Positions 7,489 through 17,051 of a DNA stretch of 64,000 nt are shown here, one piece after another; within the stretch, counting starts at the first letter, position 1; each line of letters starts with the position of its first letter. The notes beneath the pieces were generated by a model. The model saw only the letters and a list, made by a program, of their open reading frames with translations. It was not told the DNA's origin and did not search any database. Source of the DNA: DASUTB01 sp036374835 (lineage in GTDB: Bacteria; Actinomycetota; Actinomycetes; Jiangellales; Jiangellaceae). The position numbers and the translations under genes are program-made. The DNA is taken from contig DASUTB010000036.1 of the NCBI GenBank assembly GCA_036374835.1, forward strand, positions 11,676 to 75,675, given 5' to 3'.

Positions 7489-9110
7489 CAAGACTTGTGC
7501 GGCGGGATCTTCGCGTCGATGACCATGGGCCGGTCACGCGGACCGCCGAGCCACGGGCGCAACGCGTCGAGGTCGTCGATCGAGCGGACGGTGATCGCCT
7601 CGCAGCCGTAGCCGCGGGCGATGGCGGCGATGTCCGTCTCCGGAAAGCGGACCGTGTCGAGCTTGTCCGTCTCGTGGTCGAAAAGGTTGACCTCGGCACC
7701 GTAGGCGTCGTCGTTGAACACGATGACGACCATGCCCATGCGCAACCGGACGGCGGTGTCGAGCTCCACGAGCGTCATCATGAAGGCGCCGTCGCCAGTC
7801 CCGACCACCGGCATCCGCTCCGGTTGGGCGACGCCGGCGCCGATCGCCGCGGCGAGCCCGAGGCCGATGGACTGGTAGGACAGTGGGATGCAGTAGCCGC
7901 GCTGGTCCGGCACGCGCAGGTGCGCCCCGGCGTAGCAGTTGACGTTCCCGCCGTCGGTGACGACAACGCGCTCTCCAGGTAGCCTCGCGTCGAGGGTGTT
8001 GATCAGTTCTTGGGGATCGACCCGATCGGGCACGCGCAGCGGAGTGAATGGCTGGTCCTTCCAATACCGGACCTCCTGCACACGCTTGTGGATCTCCGCC
8101 GTCCGGTAGCCGACGCGGCCGGGATGGCGTTTGGCGATCGCGTCGGCCGCGGCTGCGGCGACTCGCGCGGTATCACCCACGATGCCGATGTCGACCGGGT
8201 GGTGGAAGCCGATGGCAGCGCCCCGATCGTCGACCTGGATCACGGTCTTGTCCCGCATCAGGCGGCCTCTGCTGGTCGTCCATTTGTTCAAGCCGGCGCC
8301 GAAGACCGCCAGAACGTCCGCGTTCGCGATGAGCTCGGCAGATCCATCGGTGGCAAAGCCGCCCATGATGTCCAGCGCCCACTCGTCGCCGACGAACAGG
8401 CCGCGGCCAGCCGCCGAGGTGACGAGGAGGGCGCCGGAGACGTCGCCGAGATGGCGCAGTTGCGCGCCCGCCTCCCAGGCGCCGCGGCCGCCGACGATCA
8501 CCGGACGTTCGGCCGCGCCGAGGGCCTCGACAAGCTGGTCCAGCGCCTCCGGCGAGGGCCCCGGCGGCAGCCGCACCGGAACGGGCGAAACATCGGCGGG
8601 ATCGAAGCCGACATGCTCGTCCTGAATATCCACCGGCATCGAAAGGACCACGGTCGCGCGTTCCACCGCAGCGGTGTGGAAGGCCCGGGCCGTGTCCGCG
8701 ACGGCCGATGCGGCCGAGTGGATGCGCGCCGGTACCGCCCCGACCGCGGCGACGGCGGCGTCCTGGTCGATATAGAAGTTGTCCGTGACATCGCCGCTCG
8801 CGGTGTCGCCGGTCAGGACCAGCACCGGAGTGTGGCATTTCGCCGCTTCGATGATGCCGGTCAGCGCGTTCGTCAGGCCGCACCCCTCATGGACGCTGAC
8901 GACCGAGACCTTACCGGTCGCCCTGCTGTAGGCGTCGGCCATACCAGCCGCGCCCATCTCGTGCCGGGCGGCCGTGAACGGCACGCCGGCGTCGATCAAC
9001 GCGTTCGTGGCATGGAAGTTGCTGCTGCCCACGACGCCGAAGATGTGCGATCCGCCCAGTTGGGCGATCGTCCGGCCGACGGCCGCGGCGACGGTGATCT
9101 GTTCCGCCAT
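7470..9110 (-). CDS. Thiamine diphosphate-dependent enzyme (acetolactate synthase/decarboxylase family)
   Basis: A 546-residue three-domain ThDP enzyme. The catalytic Glu lies in ARHEMGAAGMADAYSRATG near residue 50. The central Rossmann-like domain starts with RPVIVGGRGAW. The C-terminal ThDP/Mg site is GTGDGAFMMTLVELDTAVR followed by FNDDAYG. The family includes acetolactate synthase, benzoylformate decarboxylase and glyoxylate carboligase; the substrate cannot be fixed, although a 2-oxo acid is likely. ATG 9110 has AGGAG upstream. It is the last gene of the minus-strand operon that begins at 16972, 89 nt after the acyl-CoA synthetase. The 3' end is duplicated downstream (see repeat at 7396). 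Confidence 0.82.
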   Translation of the reverse strand: MAEQITVAAAVGRTIAQLGGSHIFGVVGSSNFHATNALIDAGVPFTAARHEMGAAGMADAYSRATGKVSVVSVHEGCGLTNALTGIIEAAKCHTPVLVLTGDTASGDVTDNFYIDQDAAVAAVGAVPARIHSAASAVADTARAFHTAAVERATVVLSMPVDIQDEHVGFDPADVSPVPVRLPPGPSPEALDQLVEALGAAERPVIVGGRGAWEAGAQLRHLGDVSGALLVTSAAGRGLFVGDEWALDIMGGFATDGSAELIANADVLAVFGAGLNKWTTSRGRLMRDKTVIQVDDRGAAIGFHHPVDIGIVGDTARVAAAAADAIAKRHPGRVGYRTAEIHKRVQEVRYWKDQPFTPLRVPDRVDPQELINTLDARLPGERVVVTDGGNVNCYAGAHLRVPDQRGYCIPLSYQSIGLGLAAAIGAGVAQPERMPVVGTGDGAFMMTLVELDTAVRLRMGMVVIVFNDDAYGAEVNLFDHETDKLDTVRFPETDIAAIARGYGCEAITVRSIDDLDALRPWLGGPRDRPMVIDAKIPPHKSWMMSRH

Positions 9111-9199
9111 GCTGCTCCTCTCGGCGCCTTTGCGCGGCGTTTACCTCCGATACGCGGACTACATGACACGTTAAGTTGGGAATTGCCGGCCAAACATGG

Positions 9200-10798
9200 T
9201 CATTCGGTGAGCTCGGCTGTGGCCTCTTGTTTGAGCCGCACAAGGTCGACCTTGCCGTGCGGGCTGCGCTCGAGCGAGTCACGCAACAGGACGTGGCGGG
9301 GTTTCTTGTAGCCGGCGAGGCGTTGGTCGAGATGGACGGCGAGCTCCTCCGGGTCGACCGACGAACCCTTGATGGGCACGACGACCGCAGTCACCGCCTC
9401 GCCGAAGCGCGGATCGGGAGTCCCGAACACGACGGCGTCGTCAACGGCCGCGTGTTCCAGCAGCGCCCGCTCCACCTCGGCCGGGTAGACCTTCTCGCCG
9501 CCGGTGTTCACCACCGCGCTGCCGCGTCCGAGCAGCTCGATGTGCCCGTCGTTGTCGAGGACGCGGACCCAGTCGCCGGGCACGACGTAGCGCCGGCCGC
9601 CGATCTCGGGGAACGTCGCCCGGGTCTTTGCCTCGTCCCGGAAGTAGCCCTTGGGCAACACGCCGCGGTAGGCGATCCGGCCGAGAGCGCCGATGCGGTC
9701 CTGCACCTCGGCGCCGTCGTCGTCGAGCACCGCGGAATCCGGCATGAGCCGGAGCCGGGCCGGCAGGTCGTCGACGCTGCTGGTGATAGCGGTGGCGTAC
9801 GGTCCGCCCTCGGCAGACGCGAGCAGGTCGACGATGGTCAGGTCGGTGAGCGAGTGCAGCCGTCGCTTCATCTCGTCGGTCAACCGCATCCCGGAGCTGA
9901 TCACCGATCGCACCTGCCCGAGCCCGTTGCCGGCCTGTTCCGCGGCCGTGGCGAGCGGGTGCGCGACAGCCTCCCCGGCGAGGACGAGGCGGGTGACACC
10001 CTCCTCATGGATCAGGCGGAGGGCTTCTTCGGCGTCGAGCCGCGGCGAGGCATGGATGACGACGCTGCCGCCGAGAACGAGCGTATTGATCGAGCTGGAC
10101 AGCGCGGTTCCGTGGATGAGCGGCGCGAGGGGAAGGGTGGCCACTCGCGGCGTGGCCGGGTCGACCGCGATCGCCACCGCGCCGTCCACTGTCTCCGGCG
10201 GGTCGATCCCGATGATGGTGTAGGTGGAGAACAGGCGGCCCTCGAGCATGTGGTCGGCGTCCCAGACGACGGCCTTCGGCAGGCCGGTGGTCCCGCCGGT
10301 ATAGAGACGCAGTTCGCCGCCAGGCGGCGGAGTCGCGGGCAGGGTCGCCGACCGGCTGACGACGTCGCGGTACGCAACCGCTCCGGGCGCCAGCGCCTCG
10401 TCGTCGAGATCTAGGAAGACCGGTGGCCGGTCGAGCCCGGCGGCGGCTTCAGCGGCGACCGCAGCGAGGGAGGCCGGGTAGACGAGCGCGCGGACCTCAG
10501 AGTCGATCAGCAGGTTGCGCAGCTCGTGCGCCCGGTACCGGAAGTTGATCGGCACGAGTGCGCGGCCGGTTGCCAGGCAGGCGTACAGCACGACGAGGAA
10601 CTCGGGCCGGTTGTACGAGAAGACGGCGACGGATTCGCCCGGACGCACCCCGGACCGTTCGAGGTATTGGGCGACCGCCGCGGCCTCCGAGGTGAACTCG
10701 CGAAACGTCAGCCGGCGGGCCCGGCTGACCACCGCGAGCCGGTGCGGAGCGGTTTGGGCGATGCCCTGCCAGACGTCGGTGTACCGGCCGACTCTCAT
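9200..10798 (-). CDS. AMP-dependent acyl-CoA synthetase (FadD type)
   Basis: A 532-residue ANL-superfamily ligase that activates a carboxylic acid as acyl-AMP and then acyl-CoA. The P-loop appears as YTGGTTGLPKAVV near residue 168, the hinge and ribose-binding Asp region as GDWVRVLDNDGHIELLGRG, and the catalytic Lys as SPHGKVDLVRL close to the C-terminus. It is clearly similar to the second synthetase at 18102. It starts 4 bp after the permease stop and has only a weak ribosome site, consistent with translational coupling. The transporter genes in the same operon suggest that the imported acid is the substrate. Confidence 0.85.
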   Translation of the reverse strand: MRVGRYTDVWQGIAQTAPHRLAVVSRARRLTFREFTSEAAAVAQYLERSGVRPGESVAVFSYNRPEFLVVLYACLATGRALVPINFRYRAHELRNLLIDSEVRALVYPASLAAVAAEAAAGLDRPPVFLDLDDEALAPGAVAYRDVVSRSATLPATPPPGGELRLYTGGTTGLPKAVVWDADHMLEGRLFSTYTIIGIDPPETVDGAVAIAVDPATPRVATLPLAPLIHGTALSSSINTLVLGGSVVIHASPRLDAEEALRLIHEEGVTRLVLAGEAVAHPLATAAEQAGNGLGQVRSVISSGMRLTDEMKRRLHSLTDLTIVDLLASAEGGPYATAITSSVDDLPARLRLMPDSAVLDDDGAEVQDRIGALGRIAYRGVLPKGYFRDEAKTRATFPEIGGRRYVVPGDWVRVLDNDGHIELLGRGSAVVNTGGEKVYPAEVERALLEHAAVDDAVVFGTPDPRFGEAVTAVVVPIKGSSVDPEELAVHLDQRLAGYKKPRHVLLRDSLERSPHGKVDLVRLKQEATAELTE

Positions 10799-10802
10799 AT
10801 CG

Positions 10803-11597
10803 TCAGGCGTCCCGGTTCTGCAGTCCGTAGACCGACTCGTGCCACGGGATGAAGAATCGCTTGAGCTCGTTGACGATGAGGAACAATGCGAGCCCGATGA
10901 ACGACAGCACCAGAATCAGCGCGAACGTCCGGGCCGCGTCGAGCGAGTTCATCGCCGAGACCACCATGTTGCCCAAGCCGTCGTTGCCGCCGAGGTACTC
11001 GCCGACGATAGCTCCGATGGTGGCGAGCACGATCCCGACTTCCATGCCGGCGAACATGTACGGCATGAGGCTGCGTATCTCCAGCTGGGAGAACGTCTGG
11101 CCGCGGGTCGCATTGAGGCTGCGCATCACCTCGCGCTGCCCCCGCTCGACCGAGCGGACTCCGAGCAGCACGTTGAGCATGATGGGGAAGAACGCCAGGA
11201 TCGCCGCCAGCACGATCTTCGACGTGAACCCGAAGCCGAACCAGATCACAAACAGCGGAACGAAGGCGACCTTCGGCGAGACCTGGAAGATCACGATCAA
11301 TGGACGGACGCTGCGCTCGAGCCATGGCAGCTTGCCCAGCACCACCCCGACAAAGAGGCCGGAGAGGACGGCGATGAGGAAGCCGGCGATGATCTCGGTG
11401 ACCGTCACCTGCGCCGCGGTCCACAGCTCCGCTTCGCCGAGCAGTTCGGCGATCGCGTCGCCGACCTCGCCGGGCGGCGGGAAGATCAACGGGTTGACGT
11501 CCCTCGTCGTCACGACGAGGTGCCAGGTGGCGATGATCGCCACGACGAGCGCCGGGGTGACGATCCACGGCAGCAGCTTCATCCGGTTCCTGCGCAC
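10803..11597 (-). CDS. ABC transporter permease, SsuC/TauC type
   Basis: A 264-residue inner-membrane permease with about six transmembrane segments and the BPD-transport EAA loop visible as EVMRSLNATRGQTFSQLEIRS shifted by family variation (about residues 154-174). It belongs to the nitrate/sulfonate/taurine family. The start is GTG 11597 with AGGAGG six bases before; ATG 11582 is possible. It lies one base from the ATPase stop and is followed within 5 nt by the acyl-CoA synthetase. It would form the membrane channel with the ATPase at 11599 and the lipoprotein at 12563. Confidence 0.88.
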   Translation of the reverse strand: MRRNRMKLLPWIVTPALVVAIIATWHLVVTTRDVNPLIFPPPGEVGDAIAELLGEAELWTAAQVTVTEIIAGFLIAVLSGLFVGVVLGKLPWLERSVRPLIVIFQVSPKVAFVPLFVIWFGFGFTSKIVLAAILAFFPIMLNVLLGVRSVERGQREVMRSLNATRGQTFSQLEIRSLMPYMFAGMEVGIVLATIGAIVGEYLGGNDGLGNMVVSAMNSLDAARTFALILVLSFIGLALFLIVNELKRFFIPWHESVYGLQNRDA

Positions 11598-11598
11598 G

Positions 11599-12438
11599 TC
11601 ACTCCTCCTGGTCCAGTTCGTGCCGGAGCGAGCGCACGATCTCGTTGAACTCCGGCGTGGTCTGCAGATCGACGTCCCGAGGCTTGTCGAAGCCCACCGG
11701 GAGGATCTTGTTGATTCGCCCCGGCCGCGGCGTCATCTGGACCACCCGGTCGGCGAGGAACACCGCCTCCGGGATGTCGTGCGTCACGAACACCACGGTC
11801 GAGGACGTCTCCAGTACGATGCGCTGGAGCTCGAGGTTCATTCGCTCGCGGGTCAGCGCATCGAGCGCACCGAACGGCTCGTCCATCAGCAGCAGCTCCG
11901 GCTCGGTGCTCAACGCCCGGGCGATCGCCGCGCGCTGTTGCATGCCGCCGGAGAGCTCCCGCGGGTACGAGTGCTCGAAACCGGTCAGGCCGACGAGCTC
12001 GGCGAGTTCGGCGGCCCGCTTCCGGCGCGCCCGTTTGCCGACGCCGCGCAGCTTGAGCGGCAACGCGACGTTGTCGATGACCGGGAACCACGGGAACAAG
12101 TTGGGCTCCTGGAAGACGAAGCCGAGCTTGGTGATGGCAGAGGAATCGACGCGCCCGTTGTTCCACAGTGACTTGCCGTCGACCTCGATCGTGCCCGCGG
12201 TGGGCGGCAGCAAGCCCCCGAGCATTCGCAGCATCGTGGTCTTGCCGCAGCCCGATCGTCCGATGAGCGCGACGAACTCGCTGCGCCGGATCGTCAGGTC
12301 CACGCCGGAAACGGCATGGGTGACTCCGCTTCGGGCGTGGAAGTCACGACCGACGTCCGAGATGCGCAGCCGTGGAGTCTCGGTTTCCGGGTCGTCCACC
12401 GTCATGTCGGGCTCCGTCGCACTACGCATCTCGGTCAT
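11599..12438 (-). CDS. ABC transporter ATP-binding protein, SsuB/TauB type
   Basis: A 279-residue cytoplasmic ATPase. Walker A is GRSGCGKTTML near residue 58, the Q-loop is FVFQEPNLFPWF, the ABC signature is RELSGGMQQRAAIARAL, Walker B is LLLMDEPFGALD, and the H-loop His is in VTHDIPEAVFLADR. It energises the permease encoded downstream. An N-terminal stretch of about 20 acidic and polar residues precedes the domain; ATG 12438 has AAGGAGG upstream. The gene is separated from the solute-binding lipoprotein gene by a long hairpin, which may lower expression relative to that gene. Confidence 0.9.
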   Translation of the reverse strand: MTEMRSATEPDMTVDDPETETPRLRISDVGRDFHARSGVTHAVSGVDLTIRRSEFVALIGRSGCGKTTMLRMLGGLLPPTAGTIEVDGKSLWNNGRVDSSAITKLGFVFQEPNLFPWFPVIDNVALPLKLRGVGKRARRKRAAELAELVGLTGFEHSYPRELSGGMQQRAAIARALSTEPELLLMDEPFGALDALTRERMNLELQRIVLETSSTVVFVTHDIPEAVFLADRVVQMTPRPGRINKILPVGFDKPRDVDLQTTPEFNEIVRSLRHELDQEE

Positions 12439-12468
12439 CGTCCAGCCTCCTTCGCATCACGGTATGTC

Positions 12469-12556
12469 GTTCGATCACGTTCACCACCGGGGGCGACATC
12501 ACACCATGCATGCACGCCTATTGTGATGTCGCTACGCCTGCCGAACGTGATCGAAC
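12469..12556. terminator. Two-tier intercistronic hairpin between binding-protein and ATPase genes
   Basis: An outer perfect repeat GTTCGATCACGTTC (12469-12482) pairs with GAACGTGATCGAAC (12543-12556). An inner perfect repeat GCGACATCACA (12493-12503) pairs with TGTGATGTCGC (12522-12532). It lies directly after the binding-protein stop on the minus strand and may act as a partial terminator or mRNA-stabilising structure. The outer motif recurs at 60835. Confidence 0.7.
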
Positions 12557-12562
12557 CACGAC

Positions 12563-13672
12563 TCAGCCGCCGGACGGCGCGTGGTCGTTGGTGAACCAAC
12601 TCGTCGGATCTTGGCCTCCCTCGACGAGACCACCATCGGTGAGCGCGTCGTAGGCGTCCTGGACCCGCTCGGGATCGGTGTGCAGCAGCGGCGTGCCTGA
12701 GTCGTCGATCCAGGTCTGTGTCGCGTAGACCTCCAGCGCCGCCCGTGCGGTGTCGTCGTCATGTAGCGCCGGGAAGTCCCAGTCCTCGCTGTCACGGAGG
12801 ATCTGCAGCGTCTCGTCGAAGTTGTTCGCCTGGTCGTCGATCACGAACTGGGTGGCGTCGGCTATCGCTGCGAGGAACGCCTCAACGACCTCCGGCTGCG
12901 CTTCGAGTTCGTCCTCAGTCGTAAAGAACCACTGCAGGTCGGGCGTGACCTCGAGGCCGGCTGTGCTGACGATGGCGTCGTCGTTCTGGGTCTCGAGGCC
13001 GATTCCCGTGTCGAGACTGACGATGTAGCCGGCGAGCTCGCCACGCCGGACCAGTTCGAACGTCGCCGCGGTGACCGGGACGGCCTGCCGTTCGACCGAG
13101 TCAAGAGCGATGCCGTCATGCTGCAGCGCCAGATCCATGGACCTCTCGCTGGTCCCCCCGATGGAGCCCATGCCGATGGTCTCGCCCTCCATGTCTGCGG
13201 TGCTTTCGACGGGGTTTTCCTCGGACGAGGCAATACGCAGATTCGTCTGCCGCGCCATGGTGGCGACGCCGACGATCGGCTGACCCTCCTCAAGGGCAGG
13301 CAAGAGGTCGGTGGTGCTGGCCCGGGTGATGAAACCCGCTCCGCCGACAACCGCCTGGATCGCGGCTGCGGTTCCCTGGACCGGCTCGAGGGTGACGTCG
13401 AGGCCGTGCTCCTCGAAGTAGCCGCCGGAGTACGCCATCATCTCGGGCGTGAAGGTGAACGACTCCAGCGGCAGGAAGGTCACCACGGTGATGGGGGTCA
13501 GCTCATCTGAATCGCCGCCTCCCCCCACTCCCTGTTCGGCCTCGCCGTCGCCCTCCGACTCACCGGAGTCATCCGACGTGCACGCACCCAGTGCGAGCGC
13601 GCTGATCGAGATGAGAGCTGCTGATATCTGAGCTATGCGCCGTCCCGGGCGCCGTGTCATTGCGGTGGACAT
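12563..13672 (-). CDS. ABC transporter substrate-binding lipoprotein (NMT1/SsuA-like)
   Basis: A 369-residue lipoprotein. The signal peptide has an Arg-rich n-region, a hydrophobic core and the lipobox LGAC with Cys31 as the lipidated residue, followed by an acidic Gly-rich linker. The mature domain (PITVVTFLPLESFTF, YSGGYFEEHGLDVTLEP, GMGSIGG) is of the nitrate/sulfonate/thiamine-precursor binding type. It would capture the substrate outside the membrane for the permease and ATPase. The start at 13672 has AAGGAG nine bases upstream; longer in-frame starts lack a signal-peptide arrangement. An internal promoter is likely, because 244 bp separate it from the upstream gene. Confidence 0.85.
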   Translation of the reverse strand: MSTAMTRRPGRRIAQISAALISISALALGACTSDDSGESEGDGEAEQGVGGGGDSDELTPITVVTFLPLESFTFTPEMMAYSGGYFEEHGLDVTLEPVQGTAAAIQAVVGGAGFITRASTTDLLPALEEGQPIVGVATMARQTNLRIASSEENPVESTADMEGETIGMGSIGGTSERSMDLALQHDGIALDSVERQAVPVTAATFELVRRGELAGYIVSLDTGIGLETQNDDAIVSTAGLEVTPDLQWFFTTEDELEAQPEVVEAFLAAIADATQFVIDDQANNFDETLQILRDSEDWDFPALHDDDTARAALEVYATQTWIDDSGTPLLHTDPERVQDAYDALTDGGLVEGGQDPTSWFTNDHAPSGG

Positions 13673-13821
13673 GTAATCGGACTCCTTCGTCGCGAACTCG
13701 CTCGTCGTTGCGGACGGATCACGCACTCTTACCGACCGTCGCACGGCCAACAAGGCAGGATTCCGATATGCGGGAGGAGAGCGGCAGGACGGGCCCTTCG
13801 GGTCACATTCGGTCGCCGATC

Positions 13822-13836
13822 TTCCATGCCATGGAA
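13822..13836. promoter_or_regulatory. Perfect 7-1-7 palindrome upstream of the transporter genes
   Basis: TTCCATGCCATGGAA lies 150 bp before the lipoprotein start. TTCC/GGAA palindromes are typical of IclR-family operators, and an IclR gene lies 3.3 kb away. The surrounding region 13673-13916 holds no gene and is the likely promoter of the transporter genes. Confidence 0.4.
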
Positions 13837-13916
13837 ATGGTCCGGAGCGGCGAACGGGTGCCGAGTCGATCGGTTCGATCGCGCAAAGGAGGTGTCTTGG
13901 AGGTGGCGCCGGCGTG

Positions 13917-15281
13917 CTACTCGTCGGGTGCCAGGTCCGTGCCGAGGTAGGCGCCATCGGAGGTCAGCCGATGCTGCAGCGTCGCTACGTCGATGCCGCC
14001 GGCCGGTACCTTCTCGGACAACGCAAGGTCCGCGGCGGTGCCGGCGGCCTGCCCCATGGCGAAGCACGGTCCGGTGACCCGGGCGGACGATTGACCCCAC
14101 TGGGTCATCGACGCGCATCGTCCCACCACGTACAGGTTGTCCACGTTCTGCGGGACGATCATCCGGAACGGCAGCTGGTTGAACCCGCGCGAGTCCTCGG
14201 CCGCCGGGAAGCGGAACTCGACCGTTCCGGCCAGATGCGCCTCGACCGGCCAGCCGTTGACGCCGATCGTGTCGGGGAAGTCCACGCAGCGCAGGATGTC
14301 CTCTTCGGTGAGCTGGTAGGGGCCGACGATGCGCCGGGTCTCCCGGATCCCCACTTGCGGCGCGATGTCGACGATGTAGGAGTCCTCGAACCCTGGGGTG
14401 ACGGCTTTGATGAAATCGAAGGTCTGGCGGACCTGTTGCCGGCCCTGGATCTCGCCGTGGGTGAGCTGCCGGACGTCGGTGCCGTCCACCGGGGAGCCGT
14501 CGTCGTTGCTGAGTTGAGTGAGGTTCGAGCGCCATTCGAGCCGGTTGCGCTGCGGCCGGACGATGGGCTTCTTTCGCGGGAAGCGGTGGGTGCCGGCCGC
14601 TTCGGCTTCGTCCATGAGCCGCGCGACCGTCTTCCATGCCTCGCCGGCCCGTTCCGCGTCCACGCCGTTGATGCGGAACATCAGCGACGGGTAGAGCAGT
14701 CGCTCCGAGGTCTCGGTCGGCGCTCCGGCCCAGTAGGCGAGATCTCCGTCGCCCGATCCGTCGACGAAGATCTGCCCACGAATGGCGCCCCGCCCCGACT
14801 TCGACTCCACGATCACGGCATCGATTTCGGCGCCGTTCTCGGTGTCCGGCCGGACGGCGAGCCCGACGGCCGTGGTGTGGAACAGGAGTTGCCCGCCGCC
14901 GGAAAGCACCAGCTCGTCCGCGGCGATCTTGTAAGCGGAGATGTCGAACGCCTGCGCCACGATGCGGTCCTGGACGGACAGGTGCGGGTTGGAAAGGCCG
15001 TCGAGGGTTTCCAGCCTGTCGAGCAGCTCGTCGGTGTAGCCGCGCACGACCCGCCGGTCCTCACCGTGGACCCGGGCATGCAGGCCGCAGAACGTTGACA
15101 GCCCGCCCATCGTGCCGGCGCCGCCGAGGAAGCCGTAGCGTTCGACCAGCAGCGTGGACCGTCCGGCGCGCGAGGCCGCCGTCGCCGCCATGAGTCCGGC
15201 CGGGCCTCCACCGACGACCACCACTTCGTGCTCGCCGATGACCGGTATGTCGCGAGCGGGCTCGTGGACGGTCATGCTCAT
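13917..15281 (-). CDS. FAD-dependent oxidoreductase
   Basis: A 454-residue flavoprotein of the FAD_oxidored family. The N-terminal dinucleotide fold is VVVVGGGPAGLMAATAASRAG, followed by LLVERYGFLGGAGTMGG. A second FAD contact is DGSGDGDLAYWAG near residue 197. The C-terminal flavin motif is NLYVVGRCASMTQWGQSSARV. It probably oxidises a small metabolite in the cytoplasm; the substrate is unknown. The ATG overlaps the stop of the dehydratase gene (ATGA), so the two proteins probably act in the same pathway. Succinate dehydrogenase-like or polyamine-like functions are not indicated. Confidence 0.8.
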   Translation of the reverse strand: MSMTVHEPARDIPVIGEHEVVVVGGGPAGLMAATAASRAGRSTLLVERYGFLGGAGTMGGLSTFCGLHARVHGEDRRVVRGYTDELLDRLETLDGLSNPHLSVQDRIVAQAFDISAYKIAADELVLSGGGQLLFHTTAVGLAVRPDTENGAEIDAVIVESKSGRGAIRGQIFVDGSGDGDLAYWAGAPTETSERLLYPSLMFRINGVDAERAGEAWKTVARLMDEAEAAGTHRFPRKKPIVRPQRNRLEWRSNLTQLSNDDGSPVDGTDVRQLTHGEIQGRQQVRQTFDFIKAVTPGFEDSYIVDIAPQVGIRETRRIVGPYQLTEEDILRCVDFPDTIGVNGWPVEAHLAGTVEFRFPAAEDSRGFNQLPFRMIVPQNVDNLYVVGRCASMTQWGQSSARVTGPCFAMGQAAGTAADLALSEKVPAGGIDVATLQHRLTSDGAYLGTDLAPDE

Positions 15282-16972
15282 CTAGCGGCTCCGGGGATCA
15301 GGTCGGTGCGGGAGCAGAGGGTCGCGCCGCAGGCCAGCGGCGCGACGGTGGCGCGGTACTGATCGAGATACCCGGTGGTCTCGATCTGCTCCTTCGGTTC
15401 ATACGGCGGACGCGAAGCCAGTACATCCGGGTCGACGAGCAGGTCGATGCGGCCTTCGGTGAGGTCGATCTCGATGAGATCGCCGTCCTCGACGAGCCCG
15501 AGGGCACCGCCGGCGGCCGCCTCCGGTGATACCTCGCCGACGCCGATGCCGTGGTTGGCCAACCCGCTCATCTGCCCGTCGGTGACGACGGCGACCTTCG
15601 ATGCGAGACCGCGTCCGGCAAGCGCGAAGATGAATGCCGAGATCATCCCCATCGCCGGGCCGCCCTTGACGCCGATGCCGCGGATGATGGCGACGTCCCC
15701 GGCTTGGATCTTGTTCTCGGCAACGGCGGCCACGCCCTCCTCGCGAGAATGGAAGACCCTGGCGGGGCCCCGGAAACGACGCGGACCCGGATCGGGGATG
15801 GGGCGCTTGACGACCGCGCCCTCCTCGGCGAGCGTGCCGCGCAGCACCACTATCGAAGGGTCGGTCGAGAACGGGTCGTCGAGGCTGCGGATGACACTGC
15901 CGTCCCCGCGGCGCGCCGCGGCGGCGTTCTCCGCGAGGGCGCGACCGTCGACGGTGACCTGGTCGCCGTCGAGCAGTGCGAGGAGTTCGCGCAGCACGGT
16001 GGCCGCACCACCGGCGTCTTCGAGATCCTCGATGAGGTCGTCGCCGTTGGGCCGGATCGAGCACAGCGTCGGCGTTTGCCGGCCGAGGACCCGGTAGGCC
16101 TCCCAGACGTCGATGTCGACGCCGGACTCGACGGCGACGGCCTGCAGGTGCTTGACCGTGTTGATCGACCCGCCGACGGCGAGCATGGTGCGTACGGCAT
16201 TGGTGATCGAGCCGGCGGTGATGATGTCGCGCGGGTGCACGTCCCTTTCGATCAGGTCGGCGAGCGCGCGGGCGGAACGGCGCACCCCGTCCCACATCCG
16301 GTCGCTGAGCGCGCGGACCGGAGCCGATCCGGTGACCGCCATACCGAGGGCCTCGGCGGCCATGTGCATGGAGTTCGCGGTGGCCAGGCCTGAACACACT
16401 CCCGGGCTGAGGATGGCACCGTCGGCAAGCTCGGTCAGCGTCTCGTCGGCCCTACCTGTGAGCGCTTGCTGCGCGGCGCGCAGGAACACCTCTTCGACGT
16501 CGGCCTCCCCGCCTTCGGAGAGGCCGCTGCGCTGGTAGCCGCACGGCACGATCACGGTGGGGACGTTCATCCGGCCCGCGGCCATGAGGTGCGCTGGAGT
16601 GGTCTTGTCGCAAGAGCTCAGACAGATCATGGCGTCGAGCTGCGCACCCTCCACCATGACCTCGACGTCGTTGGTGATCAGGTCGCGGGCGGACAGCACG
16701 TACCGACCGCCCCGGCCGGCGTTGGTGATGAAGTCGGACGGCGCCGCGGTGCGAATCTCGAACGGCAGCAGCCCGAGCTCGCGCAGCTCGTCCTTGAGCA
16801 CGGTGACGATCTGATCCAGATGTGCGAAGCATGCCGCGAGGTCGTTCGAGGTGTTGACGATCGCCACCTTGGGACGCTGCTGGTGTGCCGGATCGATCCC
16901 CAGAGAGGTCCATTGGGCGCGGCGAGTGACGCCGTGTGCGCTGTTCGCCGGAAAGTTGCTGCGCAGTCCCAT
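15278..16972 (-). CDS. Dihydroxy-acid / sugar-acid dehydratase (IlvD/Edd family)
   Basis: A 564-residue iron-sulfur dehydratase. Cys residues expected to bind the cluster lie in NDLAACFAHLDQI, SSCDKTTPAHLMAAGRMN and SPGVCSGLATANSM. The C-terminal swivel domain shows VVTDGQMSGLANHGIGVGEVSPEA. Members dehydrate 2,3-dihydroxy acids or sugar acids to 2-oxo acids. Because it sits in a catabolic operon with a transporter and a ThDP enzyme rather than with ilv genes, a sugar-acid or other dihydroxy-acid substrate is more likely than valine synthesis. ATG 16972 has AAGGAGG four bases upstream, a strong site. It is the first gene of the operon. Confidence 0.83.
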   Translation of the reverse strand: MGLRSNFPANSAHGVTRRAQWTSLGIDPAHQQRPKVAIVNTSNDLAACFAHLDQIVTVLKDELRELGLLPFEIRTAAPSDFITNAGRGGRYVLSARDLITNDVEVMVEGAQLDAMICLSSCDKTTPAHLMAAGRMNVPTVIVPCGYQRSGLSEGGEADVEEVFLRAAQQALTGRADETLTELADGAILSPGVCSGLATANSMHMAAEALGMAVTGSAPVRALSDRMWDGVRRSARALADLIERDVHPRDIITAGSITNAVRTMLAVGGSINTVKHLQAVAVESGVDIDVWEAYRVLGRQTPTLCSIRPNGDDLIEDLEDAGGAATVLRELLALLDGDQVTVDGRALAENAAAARRGDGSVIRSLDDPFSTDPSIVVLRGTLAEEGAVVKRPIPDPGPRRFRGPARVFHSREEGVAAVAENKIQAGDVAIIRGIGVKGGPAMGMISAFIFALAGRGLASKVAVVTDGQMSGLANHGIGVGEVSPEAAAGGALGLVEDGDLIEIDLTEGRIDLLVDPDVLASRPPYEPKEQIETTGYLDQYRATVAPLACGATLCSRTDLIPGAAR

Positions 16973-17051
16973 GCATCCTCCTTGACAGCTGCGAACGCTT
17001 CCATCATTCGAGGAGCGTGAGCAAGGGGTCTTTCCGGTTAGCGGGAGCTAT

